A program made the translations under genes and the position numbers. This document shows positions 1 to 8,155 of a stretch of 64,000 nucleotides of DNA, piece by piece (position 1 is the first letter of the stretch; each line of letters starts with the position of its first letter). The stretch is from CAXTKD01 sp964244885 (GTDB lineage Bacteria > Pseudomonadota > Alphaproteobacteria > Sphingomonadales > Sphingomonadaceae), in NCBI GenBank assembly GCA_964244885.1, contig CAXTKD010000001.1:124001-188000 (forward strand), given 5' to 3'. The notes beneath the pieces are model-generated. The model was not told the DNA's origin and searched no databases. It saw nothing but the letters and a program-made list of their open reading frames with translations.

Positions 1-3000
1 AGCTCGCCTTGGTGATCTTGAGGTCGCCGGAGATCAGGCCACCGCTCTTGTCGCTCTTGATCGCCAGCGGCCCAGTCGCGGTGGCGCGCAGGTCGTCGCG
101 GCGCAGCACTTCGGCATTGGCGAGCTGGAGCTTCAGGTCGATCGGGAAGCCGCGATCCGCAGAGAGATCGATCGAGCCGCTACCGGAGACGGTGCCACCC
201 TTGCCGGCGGTGCCGGTGAAGCTGGCGAATTGCAAGCGCGGTCCCGAGAAGCGGCCGTCGAGCTTGATGTTGTCGATCGCGGTGCCGAGCAGGGTGCTTT
301 CCAGGTGTGCGCCATCGGCGCGCAGCGTGCCGCGGATCGTCGGCTCGCCGAGGTGGCCGCCGAAGTCGGCGGCGATGGCGACGGGGCCGCGCACGTCGAA
401 GGCCGAGATGCCGGCAAGCGGCCAGATCGCGCCGGCGGGGCCGTTGAAGCGCGCCTGCGCGAACAGCGGCGCGGCGATCAGGCGCTGGAGCATCGGGTCG
501 GCGGTACTGCCTGGGATCGGCCGGAGCTGCGCCTGCATGCGTCCGATGACCACGCCCTTGAGCTGGATCACCGCACGCGCCGCGGCGGCGTTGCCGTCGA
601 TCGCGCCGGTGACCGCGATGTCCACAGGCTGCGACACCGCGGCCGACTCCGCCCGACTGAATTGCGCGATGCGGAGGTTGGCGTGGGCGCGGGGCAGGCC
701 GCCGTTCGCCGGGAAGCTGGCGTCGACGGTGCCCGAGGCGCGACCGCCCAGGTTGAGGTTGGCGTAGGCGAGATCGAGAATGTCGAGGCCGACGCCGTCG
801 AGGCGGGCGGCGAGCGCGGTGTCGGCGGCGAAGGTGCCTGAGAGCGTGAAGCGCCCCTCCGGCAACACGAGCGTCGCGGGTGCGAGGCGCCAGCCGCCGG
901 CGACGGGCGTCAGCTCGGCGGGAGCCGCGAGCTTGACCGGGCGGCGCTGGATGGTGCCGTCGCCGCTGATGCTGACCCGGTTCGGCGTCAGCGCGACGAG
1001 GCCGTTGGCGGTGAACGGCACACCCTTCGAACCGCGCGCGGTGACGGCGATGCTGCCTTGCCCGGCGCGATAGTCGCCGCTGAAGGTGCCTGCGTCGATG
1101 TCGAGGTTATCGCGGCTAAGCCCAACGACCTCGACCTTGCCGGCGACCGCCGGGGCGTCGGTGTAAAAGATCGCGTTGCCGCGCAGCGTTCCCTTGGCGA
1201 TTGTCACGGGCGGCCCGAGCGCGAGGCGGGCGTTGGCGGCGTCGATCGCCGCGTCGACTCGCTGGACGTCGCCGGCGGGCGAGAAGCGCAAATTGCCGGT
1301 AAGGCCCGAGCCCTTGACCGCCAGCGTCCCCGCCAGCGCCGCGCCGGACTGGCGGAGCACCCCGCGCGCGACGACGCCGCCGATATCGAGCGAGGCGACA
1401 TCCAGCACGGTCGGTTGCGAGGCGACGCTGACGATATGGCCCGCAAGGCGCACCGGGCCATAGTCGGACCGGCCGGCGGCGGTCACCGACCAACCGTCCG
1501 ACGCCGCCGTCAATTTCGCCTCTATGCCGGCTAGGCCTATGCCCTGACCCGGACGACCCAGACGCAAAACGACATCCGGCCGCGCGAGCGGGCCGGTGAC
1601 GTGGAGCGATGTGACCGGACCGTAACGCCGCGACACGCCGCTCGCGGTGATGTCGTAGTGACCCGTGCGGTCGCTCATGCCCGAGCCCGTGAGCGTCAGG
1701 CCCGGCGCGGTGACGCGGGCGTTCGAGAAATAGACGTTGCCGCCCGGCGGAATGTCGATCGTCGCGTGCAGCGTCGGCAGGCCTTCCAGTACGCTCCGGA
1801 AGAAGCCGTTGTCGAGCCGCACGACCCTGGCGACGACGCTGCCGGTGAGGCGGGGGTTGCGGCGGTCGGCGGAGGGCACGACCCGGAGGTCGGCGTCGAC
1901 ATCGACGAGGCCGACGCCGGGGATCAGGTAGCGCGGCAGCTTGCCGAGGATGCCGACATTGTACTGGCCGGTCCGCAGGTCGAAGCGCAGGATGGCGCGG
2001 CCGTTGACCTTGTCCGAGCGGAGCGCCAACGCATTGGACGTCAGTACGAGATCCCTGGCGAGCACCGGGCCGGCGATGCGGACGTTGGTGAGCAGGCCGC
2101 CGACGAACGGGCCGACGCCGGTGACCCGCGCCACGGTGGCGCTCGCCGGGATGATCAGCGGCGCCCTGGCGTGCGCCCTTCCGGCGACGCGCAGCTTTTC
2201 GAGCACGGTGGTCGACAGCGACAGGCGTTCGGCGCTGAACACGTAGTCGACATCGGGCTGGGCGAGCGCGCCGCCGAGCGCGAGGTGGAGCTTCATGTCG
2301 CGCGCGGTGGTTCGCGCGAGGAGCGCGTCGGAGCGCAGGAAGAAAGCATCGGCGACAAAATTGTCGAAGTTGCTGCTGCCGAGGTCGATTCCGCCCTTGG
2401 CGGCGAGGCGGAGCGCGGGGCTGGCGGCGGCGAGCGCAGTTTCGATCCGCCGGTCGGCGAAGGCCGCCGTCGCGTTCACGGTCATGCGGGGCGCGGTGAG
2501 CCGTGCGGCGAGGCCGCCGATGACCAGCCCAGGCGCGGCGGTGCCCGAAAGCGCGAAGCGGCCATCGGTGCCGGTGATCCGGAGGTCGGCGAGCGAGGCC
2601 GCGCCGACGGTCGCCGAGACCGTGCCGCGCCAGCGCGCCCAGCTGCCGTCGCCGCCGAGGCGAAGGTCGAAGGATTTGGTCGAGCCCGCCAGCGTTGCCA
2701 GGACGCCGCCCGCCGGGGCGCGGACGGTGGCGTCGACGTCAAAGCGGTCGCTGTCGGGCGCGGCGTCGAGCTTCAGGTCGACGCGGTCGCCGCCGTCGAT
2801 CACCGCGGCGTGGGCATCGACCAGCGCGCGGCCGGCGTGGATGTCGGCGCGGCCGTCGAGGCTGGCGACGTGGCGGCGGCCGACGACCGGCTGGTCGAGG
2901 ACGATATGGCCAAGCTTGAGCTGGCCCAAGTGAATGTCGAAGTCCGGCAGGATCGGGCCGGTGCGCGGCGTCTTGCGGAGCTTGGGGCGGCGCAGCCAGC

Positions 3001-3370
3001 GCACCTCGTCGGCGGTCAGGCTGTTGATGATCAGCCGCTTGCGGACGAATTGCGAGGGGCGCCAGTCGAAGTCGACGAGCGGCGAGGTCAGGAAAACACC
3101 CTGCGGGTCGCCGACCGCGAGATCGTGAATGGTCAGGCGGCCCCACAGCGAACCATCGATGCGGCCGACCCGGATGGTGAGGCCGGAGTTTGGGGCAATG
3201 CGTGCGAATTGTTGGGCGAGGAAGCCGCGGCCCGGCGTTGTATTGAGCGCCGCGAGCGTCAGGAACCCACCGACAAGCAAGACGCCGATGACCGCGACGA
3301 AGCCGATCAGGATGCGGCGGATGGTCGACCAGGCATCGCCGCCGCTCGCCGGAAGGGCAGTTTCGGCCAT
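1..3370 (-). CDS. tamB: Translocation and assembly module protein TamB (partial, C-terminus beyond window start)
   Basis: The frame reads open from the ATG at 3370 to base 1, giving about 1,123 codons without a stop, so the C-terminal DUF490/TamB domain lies outside the window. The product starts MAETALPASGG, then has one hydrophobic anchor at about residues 18-42, followed by the long repetitive beta-strand-rich body expected of TamB. TamB spans the periplasm from the inner membrane and works with TamA in building the outer membrane (autotransporters, lipid transport). The ATG overlaps the tamA TGA as TGATG, so the two are translationally coupled. Identity rests on the anchor, the length, the repetitive body and the tamA neighbour; the diagnostic C-terminal domain is not visible. 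Confidence 0.88.
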   Translation of the reverse strand, partial: MAETALPASGGDAWSTIRRILIGFVAVIGVLLVGGFLTLAALNTTPGRGFLAQQFARIAPNSGLTIRVGRIDGSLWGRLTIHDLAVGDPQGVFLTSPLVDFDWRPSQFVRKRLIINSLTADEVRWLRRPKLRKTPRTGPILPDFDIHLGQLKLGHIVLDQPVVGRRHVASLDGRADIHAGRALVDAHAAVIDGGDRVDLKLDAAPDSDRFDVDATVRAPAGGVLATLAGSTKSFDLRLGGDGSWARWRGTVSATVGAASLADLRITGTDGRFALSGTAAPGLVIGGLAARLTAPRMTVNATAAFADRRIETALAAASPALRLAAKGGIDLGSSNFDNFVADAFFLRSDALLARTTARDMKLHLALGGALAQPDVDYVFSAERLSLSTTVLEKLRVAGRAHARAPLIIPASATVARVTGVGPFVGGLLTNVRIAGPVLARDLVLTSNALALRSDKVNGRAILRFDLRTGQYNVGILGKLPRYLIPGVGLVDVDADLRVVPSADRRNPRLTGSVVARVVRLDNGFFRSVLEGLPTLHATIDIPPGGNVYFSNARVTAPGLTLTGSGMSDRTGHYDITASGVSRRYGPVTSLHVTGPLARPDVVLRLGRPGQGIGLAGIEAKLTAASDGWSVTAAGRSDYGPVRLAGHIVSVASQPTVLDVASLDIGGVVARGVLRQSGAALAGTLAVKGSGLTGNLRFSPAGDVQRVDAAIDAANARLALGPPVTIAKGTLRGNAIFYTDAPAVAGKVEVVGLSRDNLDIDAGTFSGDYRAGQGSIAVTARGSKGVPFTANGLVALTPNRVSISGDGTIQRRPVKLAAPAELTPVAGGWRLAPATLVLPEGRFTLSGTFAADTALAARLDGVGLDILDLAYANLNLGGRASGTVDASFPANGGLPRAHANLRIAQFSRAESAAVSQPVDIAVTGAIDGNAAAARAVIQLKGVVIGRMQAQLRPIPGSTADPMLQRLIAAPLFAQARFNGPAGAIWPLAGISAFDVRGPVAIAADFGGHLGEPTIRGTLRADGAHLESTLLGTAIDNIKLDGRFSGPRLQFASFTGTAGKGGTVSGSGSIDLSADRGFPIDLKLQLANAEVLRRDDLRATATGPLAIKSDKSGGLISGDLKITKAS

Positions 3371-5340
3371 CAGAACGCCTGGCCGATAGAGACGTAGACC
3401 GCGACCTTGGGATCGCCCTTCTTCGGCGCGAGGGGTGTCGCGAGGTCGACTCGGATCGGGCCGAAACTCGAATAATAGCGCACGCCGGCGCCCGCGCCGA
3501 CGCGGAAGCCGTCGAAGCCCGGCAGGGTGGAGGTGTAGAGCTGGCCCGCGTCGACGAAGGCGACGATGCCGAAGTCGCCGAGCACCCGCGCGCGGACTTC
3601 ACCCGCGACCTCGGCGAGCGAGCGGCCGCCGATCGGGTCGCCGAACACGTCCTTGGGACCAATGTCCTGATAGCCGAAGCCGCGCACCGATCCGCCACCG
3701 CCGGCGTAGAAGCGGCGCGACGGCGCGATGCGGTCCCGGCTCGCTCCGAAGATCGAGCCAAGCCGCACGCGCCCGGCAATGACAACCTTGGACGTCAGCG
3801 GCTGGTAGAGGCTCGCGTCGAACTGGCCCTTCAGATAGCCGAAGGCGCCATCCTGGAGCGAGGCTTCGGGACTGACGTGAAGCGACAGGCGGTAGCCGCG
3901 AGTCGGGTCGAGCAGGCTGTCGGTGCCGTCATAACTGATCGCCGAGGGCAAAGCGGCGATCTCGAAACTGCGCGTCCGGCTTAGCCCGAGCGTCGTGTCT
4001 GTATCGGTCTCGTCAGTGTAGAGAAGCTCGGCGCCGAGCGACCAGAACCACTTCTTCTGCCAGATCAGGTTGGTCTCGCGCGCCAGCGACGCGCCGAGGG
4101 TGACGGTTTTCGCCTGATAGGCAGACTGGTTCTCGTGCGAGGCCTCGGCGCGCAGCAGCAGGGTGCGATCGCGGGCGCGCCAGTTCGAGAAGCGCAGCTC
4201 GCCCGCCGCGCGCTGCTCGCGCGTGCCGGCGACGCCACGGACGGTCAGCGCGCCCTCGGGCTCGACGAAGCGGCGGTCCTGCCAGCTCGCCTCGACCCGG
4301 ATGCCCTCGCCGGTCGAATAGCCCAGCTGCCCCGCAATGGTGTGGAGCGGCGCGGCCTCGGTTGTCGCGACGATGTCGACCTGCGCCGTTCCGTCGGCCG
4401 CCGCGTCGACCGGGACGGCGCGCACCGAGACGCTGCCGAACAGCCCGGTGGCGACGAGCGCGCGCCGCAGATCCTCGACGTCGCGCGAATCGTAGAGCGC
4501 CCCGGGCCGGGTGCGCGCCAGCCGCTGGGTTTGCTTGCGCCCGACAAGCTTCGCGCCCTCCACCCGGATCGCGCGGACGTGGGCGAGCTGTCCGGCGGTG
4601 ACGCCGACCTTGTAGGTGGCGGTGCGGGTGGCGTGATCGACGACGATTTCGCGTTCGCCGACGAGGGCGAACGGGTAGCCGTGCTCGGGAAGACCGGTGC
4701 GGAGCCGGTTCTCCGCCGCCTCGATCATCGCGGCATCGACCGGGGCGCCGGGGGTGAGCGCCAGCGCCTCGAGGATGAGGTCGCGGGGCGCTCCGGCCGG
4801 CGTCGCCACCGTGACGGCGGCGAGCGTGTAGCGCGGCCCCGGGTCGGCCTTGATGGTGACGACGGCGCGGCCGTCGTTGCCCTCGGGCCGCGCCACCGAC
4901 AGGTCGATCTGGCCCGAATAATAGCCGTGGGCGCGGAGCAGCCGGTCGATCAGCGCGACATCGTCGCGGGCGCGGCGGTCGAGCTGCGCCAGCGTTTCGA
5001 CATCGTCGGTCTTTTCAAGGTCGGAGAGCGACTTGAACTCATACAGGAGATCGCTTTCGAGGCCCGACACCACGGTGCGATAGTGGAGCGACGGCGTCGT
5101 TTCCTTGGCGACGGCGGCGGGCGCGGCGCCGGCCTCGTTGACGATGGTCTCGGGCAATGGCGCCATCGCGGCGGCGGGGTCGATCGGCGGGAGCTCGGGG
5201 ATGCTTTCGGGCGCGAGCGCGTTCGCGGCGGGCGGCGGCGCCGTCTCGGGCTTCGCCGCGGCGGGTTGCTGCGCCTCCGCCGACGCGGCGAACAGCAGCG
5301 CGGCGAGCGAGACGCCGAGCCGGACGGAGACGGGGGCCAT
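3370..5340 (-). CDS. tamA: Autotransporter assembly factor TamA (Omp85 family)
   Basis: A 656-residue outer-membrane protein. The chosen ATG at 5340 gives MAPVSVRLGVSLAALLFAAS followed by a signal-peptidase site near AEAQ; the frame stays open to 5532 but that extension is basic and has no export signal. After an Ala/Pro-rich linker come POTRA-like segments at about residues 110-330, then a 16-strand-type barrel. The barrel carries an Omp85 motif region (RRFYAGGGGSVRGFGYQ) near residue 550, and the chain ends GQAF with the terminal Phe typical of outer-membrane proteins. It partners TamB, encoded immediately downstream with a one-base TGATG overlap. High confidence for family and role. Confidence 0.93.
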   Translation of the reverse strand: MAPVSVRLGVSLAALLFAASAEAQQPAAAKPETAPPPAANALAPESIPELPPIDPAAAMAPLPETIVNEAGAAPAAVAKETTPSLHYRTVVSGLESDLLYEFKSLSDLEKTDDVETLAQLDRRARDDVALIDRLLRAHGYYSGQIDLSVARPEGNDGRAVVTIKADPGPRYTLAAVTVATPAGAPRDLILEALALTPGAPVDAAMIEAAENRLRTGLPEHGYPFALVGEREIVVDHATRTATYKVGVTAGQLAHVRAIRVEGAKLVGRKQTQRLARTRPGALYDSRDVEDLRRALVATGLFGSVSVRAVPVDAAADGTAQVDIVATTEAAPLHTIAGQLGYSTGEGIRVEASWQDRRFVEPEGALTVRGVAGTREQRAAGELRFSNWRARDRTLLLRAEASHENQSAYQAKTVTLGASLARETNLIWQKKWFWSLGAELLYTDETDTDTTLGLSRTRSFEIAALPSAISYDGTDSLLDPTRGYRLSLHVSPEASLQDGAFGYLKGQFDASLYQPLTSKVVIAGRVRLGSIFGASRDRIAPSRRFYAGGGGSVRGFGYQDIGPKDVFGDPIGGRSLAEVAGEVRARVLGDFGIVAFVDAGQLYTSTLPGFDGFRVGAGAGVRYYSSFGPIRVDLATPLAPKKGDPKVAVYVSIGQAF

Positions 5341-5389
5341 GATGGGAGCTTTAGCGGAGGGTAAAGGGGGCGGGAAGGGCGAAGGCCGC

Positions 5390-5605
5390 TTAGTGGATTT
5401 CGCCGACGATATCCTCGAGCTGCAAAAGCTGGATCGCGCGCTCGACCTGGCGCCACCGGCAGAACAGCATGAGGTTGCCCGAATTGTGAAAGGCGTCGGC
5501 CTGGCTCGCCGCCTCGACGACCGCCGCATCACCGAAGCGGGCGATCAGGACGGCGGCTTCCTCGACGGAGGCCCGGTCGTGGATCGATTGCAGCTGCATC
5601 CCCAT
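5390..5605 (-). CDS. Conserved small hypothetical protein, 71 aa
   Basis: Starts MGMQLQSIHDRASVEEAA; a second ATG two codons in is an equally good start. The protein is acidic, alpha-helical by composition and has no signal or membrane segment. The middle (AFHNSGNLMLFCRWRQVERA) has the feel of a small regulatory or structural protein and contains one Cys. It lies 49 bases upstream of the tamA start in the same direction, so it may be the first gene of a tamAB transcript. I recall similar small proteins in sphingomonads but no function. Reality as a gene is supported by codon usage like its neighbours and by the lack of a competing frame. Confidence 0.65.
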   Translation of the reverse strand: MGMQLQSIHDRASVEEAAVLIARFGDAAVVEAASQADAFHNSGNLMLFCRWRQVERAIQLLQLEDIVGEIH

Positions 5606-5617
5606 AACCTAGGTTGT

Positions 5618-5650
5618 CCAATGTTGGGATGACGGCGCAACCAATGTTGC
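5618..5650. promoter_or_regulatory. Direct repeat CCAATGTTG pair, possible operator
   Basis: CCAATGTTG occurs at 5618-5626 and again at 5641-5649, 23 bases apart. The second copy sits in a hairpin-capable palindrome, GCAAC-CAAT-GTTGC (5637-5650). This is the intergenic region between two divergent small genes, so an operator is plausible; no regulator is known. Confidence 0.3.
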
Positions 5651-5757
5651 GCGTCCGGTCGAATCATCGCCGCATCGGCGTTGCAGCGAAAGCACAGAGG
5701 CTGGCGCACGGATGGGGCGCGTGGCATGGCCATCCGGGCAAGGAACGGGGACGAGGA

Positions 5758-5919
5758 ATGCAGATCGGCGGCGGCGTGTTGATCATGATCGGGCTGCTGG
5801 CCGGCGCCGCGATCGGCGTCGCGGTCGGCGCATCGTCGATCGGAATGGTGGCCGGGCTGGTGCTCGGCGTGATCGGCGCGCTGCTCGTCGGCCTGTGGGA
5901 CGCGCGCCGCCGCCGCTAG
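5758..5919 (+). CDS. Small two-helix membrane protein, 53 aa
   Basis: Begins MQIGGGVLIMIGLLAGAA. The frame is open further upstream (to 5614), but only the part from 5758 looks coding: two Gly/Ala-rich hydrophobic helices (about residues 5-23 and 27-46) end in a basic tail DARRRR, giving an inner-membrane hairpin with its C-terminus in the cytoplasm. The glycine-zipper-like spacing (GLLAGAAIGVAVGASSIG) recalls small glycine-zipper membrane proteins. Its TAG stop shares the CTAG tetranucleotide at 5916-5919 with the stop of the convergent S24 gene. Function unknown. Confidence 0.6.
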   Translation: MQIGGGVLIMIGLLAGAAIGVAVGASSIGMVAGLVLGVIGALLVGLWDARRRR

Positions 5920-6581
5920 TCGAGCCGGCGGCCGACCCAGACGACGCGGCCGATCACCTGGACATCGGCGGGCGCGACGCCGGAAAAGCTCGGATAGGCG
6001 GCGTTGTCGCTCAGGATATCGAGGGTGCGCGCCGCCGGATTGAGCGCCAGCCGCTTGACCAGCAGCGTGTCGTCCCGGCGCAGGACATAGATGCCGTCGC
6101 GCAGGCGCCCGGCGGCGTCGTTGGTGTCGACGACGATCTCGTCGCCGTCCTGAAGCCGGGGGGCCATCGAATCGCCGGCGACCCGGATGGCCGACAGCGC
6201 CGCCGGGTCGCCGCTCGCCAGTTCCTTGACGAAGCGTCGCTGGAAGGCGAGCGATGGCTGCGAACGGATATCCTCCGCCAGCGCGCCGGGGCCGGCCGAG
6301 GCGCCGATGTCATAGGCGTTGACCATCACGAAATCGTCGGCGACGACCGGCCCGGCGGTCTCGACCAGCGCACGCGCTCCTTCGGGCGCGCCGAGGCTGC
6401 GCTCCGACACGTCGAAATGCGCGGCGAGGCGGCGGCGGTCCTCCTCGCTCAGGCGGCGGGGAACGCCGCGGCGGATGAACTGCTGGATATAGGTCGGGTT
6501 GCGGCCGATCAGCCGCGCCACCGAGGCATAATCCTGTCCCCTCGTGCGGATCAGCTCGTCGAGATGCTTGCGAATATCCAC
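5916..6581 (-). CDS. S24/LexA-like HTH repressor
   Basis: A 221-residue phage-repressor-type regulator. Residues about 1-60 form an XRE-type helix-turn-helix (YASVARLIGRNPTYIQQFI). Residues about 110-221 are a LexA-like S24 peptidase domain with the nucleophile Ser138 in VAGDSMAPRL and the general base Lys176 in DDTLLVKRLAL. An Ala-Gly pair at residues 96-97 in the linker could be the self-cleavage site. Such proteins repress nearby genes and are inactivated through RecA-stimulated cleavage. It is divergent from a small protein and a DUF3168-like gene across a 113-base A/T-richer gap, which fits control of that pair. Known as phage CI-like or stand-alone stress regulators. Confidence 0.88.
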   Translation of the reverse strand: MDIRKHLDELIRTRGQDYASVARLIGRNPTYIQQFIRRGVPRRLSEEDRRRLAAHFDVSERSLGAPEGARALVETAGPVVADDFVMVNAYDIGASAGPGALAEDIRSQPSLAFQRRFVKELASGDPAALSAIRVAGDSMAPRLQDGDEIVVDTNDAAGRLRDGIYVLRRDDTLLVKRLALNPAARTLDILSDNAAYPSFSGVAPADVQVIGRVVWVGRRLD

Positions 6582-6694
6582 GGCGGCGCTCCATCGCTTG
6601 TGAATAAACCGTATCGATTGTTTTTTGCCTAGACAAGTAGGAAACGAAACAAGAACATTCCGATCGTCGAAGTCAGAAACGAGTCGGACGGCCC
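6582..6694. promoter_or_regulatory. Divergent promoter/operator region of the S24 repressor
   Basis: This 113-base gap separates the start codons of the S24 gene and the rightward 63-aa gene. It is clearly richer in A/T than its flanks, with a T-run near 6619-6624 and an A-rich stretch around 6641-6657, as expected for two back-to-back promoters. No perfect LexA-type operator (GTTC-N7-GTTC) is evident. Autorepression by the S24 protein is an inference from position only. Confidence 0.45.
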
Positions 6695-6886
6695 ATGCAC
6701 CTCTTGCGATCTATCGAGCGGTACTTGCGCGAATCGGGGACCAAGCCGGCGCGGTTCGGGCGCGAGGCGGTGGGTGACCCCCGGCTGGTGTTCGACCTGC
6801 GGAGGGGCCGCGAGCCGCGCTCGGACATCGAGCGCCGCGCGCTGGCGTGGATCGAGAAGGAAAGGGCTGGGCGATGCGGCGGTTGA
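6695..6886 (+). CDS. Small conserved protein, 63 aa, divergent from S24 repressor
   Basis: Sequence starts MHLLRSIERYLRESGTKPAR, then has GREAVGDPRLVFDLRRGREP and a helical end. The short helix, the phrase TKPARFGREAVGDP and the position opposite a CI-like repressor suggest a small DNA-binding, Cro-like protein: the pattern resembles the recognition part of an HTH (RFGREAV-DPRLVFDL). I recall similar small proteins in sphingomonads, always uncharacterised. It overlaps the next gene by 13 bases, so the two are probably co-translated. The repressor/Cro-like interpretation is inference. Confidence 0.65.
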   Translation: MHLLRSIERYLRESGTKPARFGREAVGDPRLVFDLRRGREPRSDIERRALAWIEKERAGRCGG

Positions 6887-7251
6887 TTTGTGATGCGCAT
6901 GGCGCGCTGCTGCGCGGCGTGCGCGACATTCTTGAGAGCGACCCCCATCTCGCCGGGATGGCGGGGTGCGTGGGCGGCTTGCCTCGGCTGACGGTGAGCG
7001 GGGCCGAGGCCGAGCCTTGGGCGAGCGCCACCTTCAGCGGGCGGCGCCATGTGCTTGAGCTGACCTTGCGAGGCACGCGACGGGAGGTCGAGGCGGCGAA
7101 GGCGGCCATCGCCGAGCGGCTGCCGGGCGCCGACTTCGATGTGCGTGGTCATTTCGTCGCGGGCGTCGCGGTGACCGGGGCGAAGACCCGCCGCGTCGGT
7201 GGGCTGGCGGTCTGCGAGATGCGTTTCGAAGCCCTGACGATCGAGGCCTAG
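6874..7251 (+). CDS. DUF3168-like protein (phage tail completion-like)
   Basis: A 125-residue protein from the ATG at 6874 (MRRLICDAHGALLRG). The layout resembles DUF3168 / tail-completion proteins: an N-terminal helix with a short D-x-x-L step (LESDPHLAGMAG), then PRLTVSG, strands around GRRHVLELTLRG, a central helix (REVEAAKAAIAERLPG) and a C-terminal strand ending in MRFEALT. In phages and gene transfer agents this family closes the head-tail interface. No other capsid or tail gene is nearby, so this is either a phage remnant or a domesticated protein. The assignment is by pattern and is moderate. Its stop shares CTAG (7248-7251) with the convergent gene. Confidence 0.5.
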   Translation: MRRLICDAHGALLRGVRDILESDPHLAGMAGCVGGLPRLTVSGAEAEPWASATFSGRRHVLELTLRGTRREVEAAKAAIAERLPGADFDVRGHFVAGVAVTGAKTRRVGGLAVCEMRFEALTIEA

Positions 7252-7883
7252 CCCGCCGCGTCGAGCGACTTGCCGATCTTGTCGAGGCGCTCGACGAGAT
7301 CGGCGGGCAGCGCCCTCGCCCGCGGCTTGGCGGGCTTCGCTTCGAGCTTCGCCTCGATCGAGTCGAGGCGAGCGTTGAGCCGTACGACCGCATCGGCGAT
7401 CTCCGCCAGATCGGCCGAGGTCGCGCCGTCGAGCGGGGCGGGAGCGGCAACGGGCGGCGGTGTTGGTACAGGTGCGAAAACTGGTGAGGGCTCGGGCGCC
7501 ACATCGGCGACCACTGGCTCGGCCGCCACGGCGGGCGCCGCCACTGGGCGAGCCGCCTGGGGCGCGAACGGGTCGGCGACCGGCGTGTCGATGTCGTAGT
7601 CGGTGTAGGCGCCATAGTCGCCATAGGGGTCGACGCGCTTCTTCGCGCCCAGAATGAGGCCGAGCGCCAGACCGATCGCGCTGGCGAGGAACAGCGGGAT
7701 AAGGCCGAGCAGCAGGCGGGCCTTGAGGCCGAGCGGCGGCTGCGCCGCGCTCATCACTTCGGCCAGATGGGTGCGGCTGACGATCGATTCGAGCGCCGTC
7801 GACGGCAGCAGCACGATGGCGATCGCGGCGACCGCGCCGATCGTAACGCCGGCGAGCGCCGGCCGGGTGTTCAGCCGCGCCAT
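7248..7883 (-). CDS. Membrane protein with Pro/Ala-rich region and C-terminal coiled coil
   Basis: A 211-residue protein from the ATG at 7883 (MARLNTRPALAGVTIG); an open extension to 8003 is rejected as unlike a coding N-terminus. Two membrane helices lie at about residues 10-25 and 54-78 (LLLGLIPLFLASAIGLALGL). A charged, tyrosine-rich segment, a Pro/Ala/Val-rich linker and a C-terminal amphipathic helix (VVRLNARLDSIEAKLEAK) with coiled-coil heptads follow. The layout suggests an inner-membrane anchor with a cytoplasmic tail that multimerises. I do not recognise the family; similar proteins occur as hypotheticals in sphingomonads. Confidence 0.6.
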   Translation of the reverse strand: MARLNTRPALAGVTIGAVAAIAIVLLPSTALESIVSRTHLAEVMSAAQPPLGLKARLLLGLIPLFLASAIGLALGLILGAKKRVDPYGDYGAYTDYDIDTPVADPFAPQAARPVAAPAVAAEPVVADVAPEPSPVFAPVPTPPPVAAPAPLDGATSADLAEIADAVVRLNARLDSIEAKLEAKPAKPRARALPADLVERLDKIGKSLDAAG

Positions 7884-8002
7884 GCGGCGGTCTCGAGCGT
7901 TTCGCGGGTCATGACGCTTGGTTAGCGGCTCGGGGCCGGCGTCACAAGCAGCGGCGCCGCGCGTTGCTCCCGCCGCGCCGCGGGTGCTAACACCCTCGGG
8001 CA

Positions 8003-8155
8003 ATGATCGATACCTTCGCCCTACTGGTCTCGCACGGCATGATGTTCCTGGTCGTGCTGAGGCTGTTCAAGGTGCGCGACCCGGAAAAGCCCGGCCCCCC
8101 GGAATTGCCCAAGCGTCCGCTGCCGATACGGCGGGGAGGACCGCCGCGTGCGTGA
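8003..8155 (+). CDS. Small membrane-anchored protein upstream of O-glycosylation ligase, 50 aa
   Basis: A short gene starting MIDTFALLVSHGMMFLVVLR. It has one hydrophobic helix at about residues 5-21, then a Pro-rich basic tail (KPGPPELPKRPLPIRR). Its TGA lies inside the GTG-initiated ligase gene, overlapping by eight bases, so translation is likely coupled. This position, the coding-like composition and the membrane anchor support a real small gene accompanying the exosortase-associated ligase. No function is known. Confidence 0.55.
   Translation: MIDTFALLVSHGMMFLVVLRLFKVRDPEKPGPPELPKRPLPIRRGGPPRA

Noticed and set aside
1601..3397. Long rightward open frame opposite tamB (about 600 codons).
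   Set aside because: It is the complement of the tamB coding strand, with low-complexity Arg/Ala/Gly/Asp-rich translation; high G+C keeps antisense frames open.
3370..5532. Longer N-terminus for TamA starting at 5532.
   Set aside because: The extension is basic and low-complexity, and the internal start at 5340 gives a good signal peptide.
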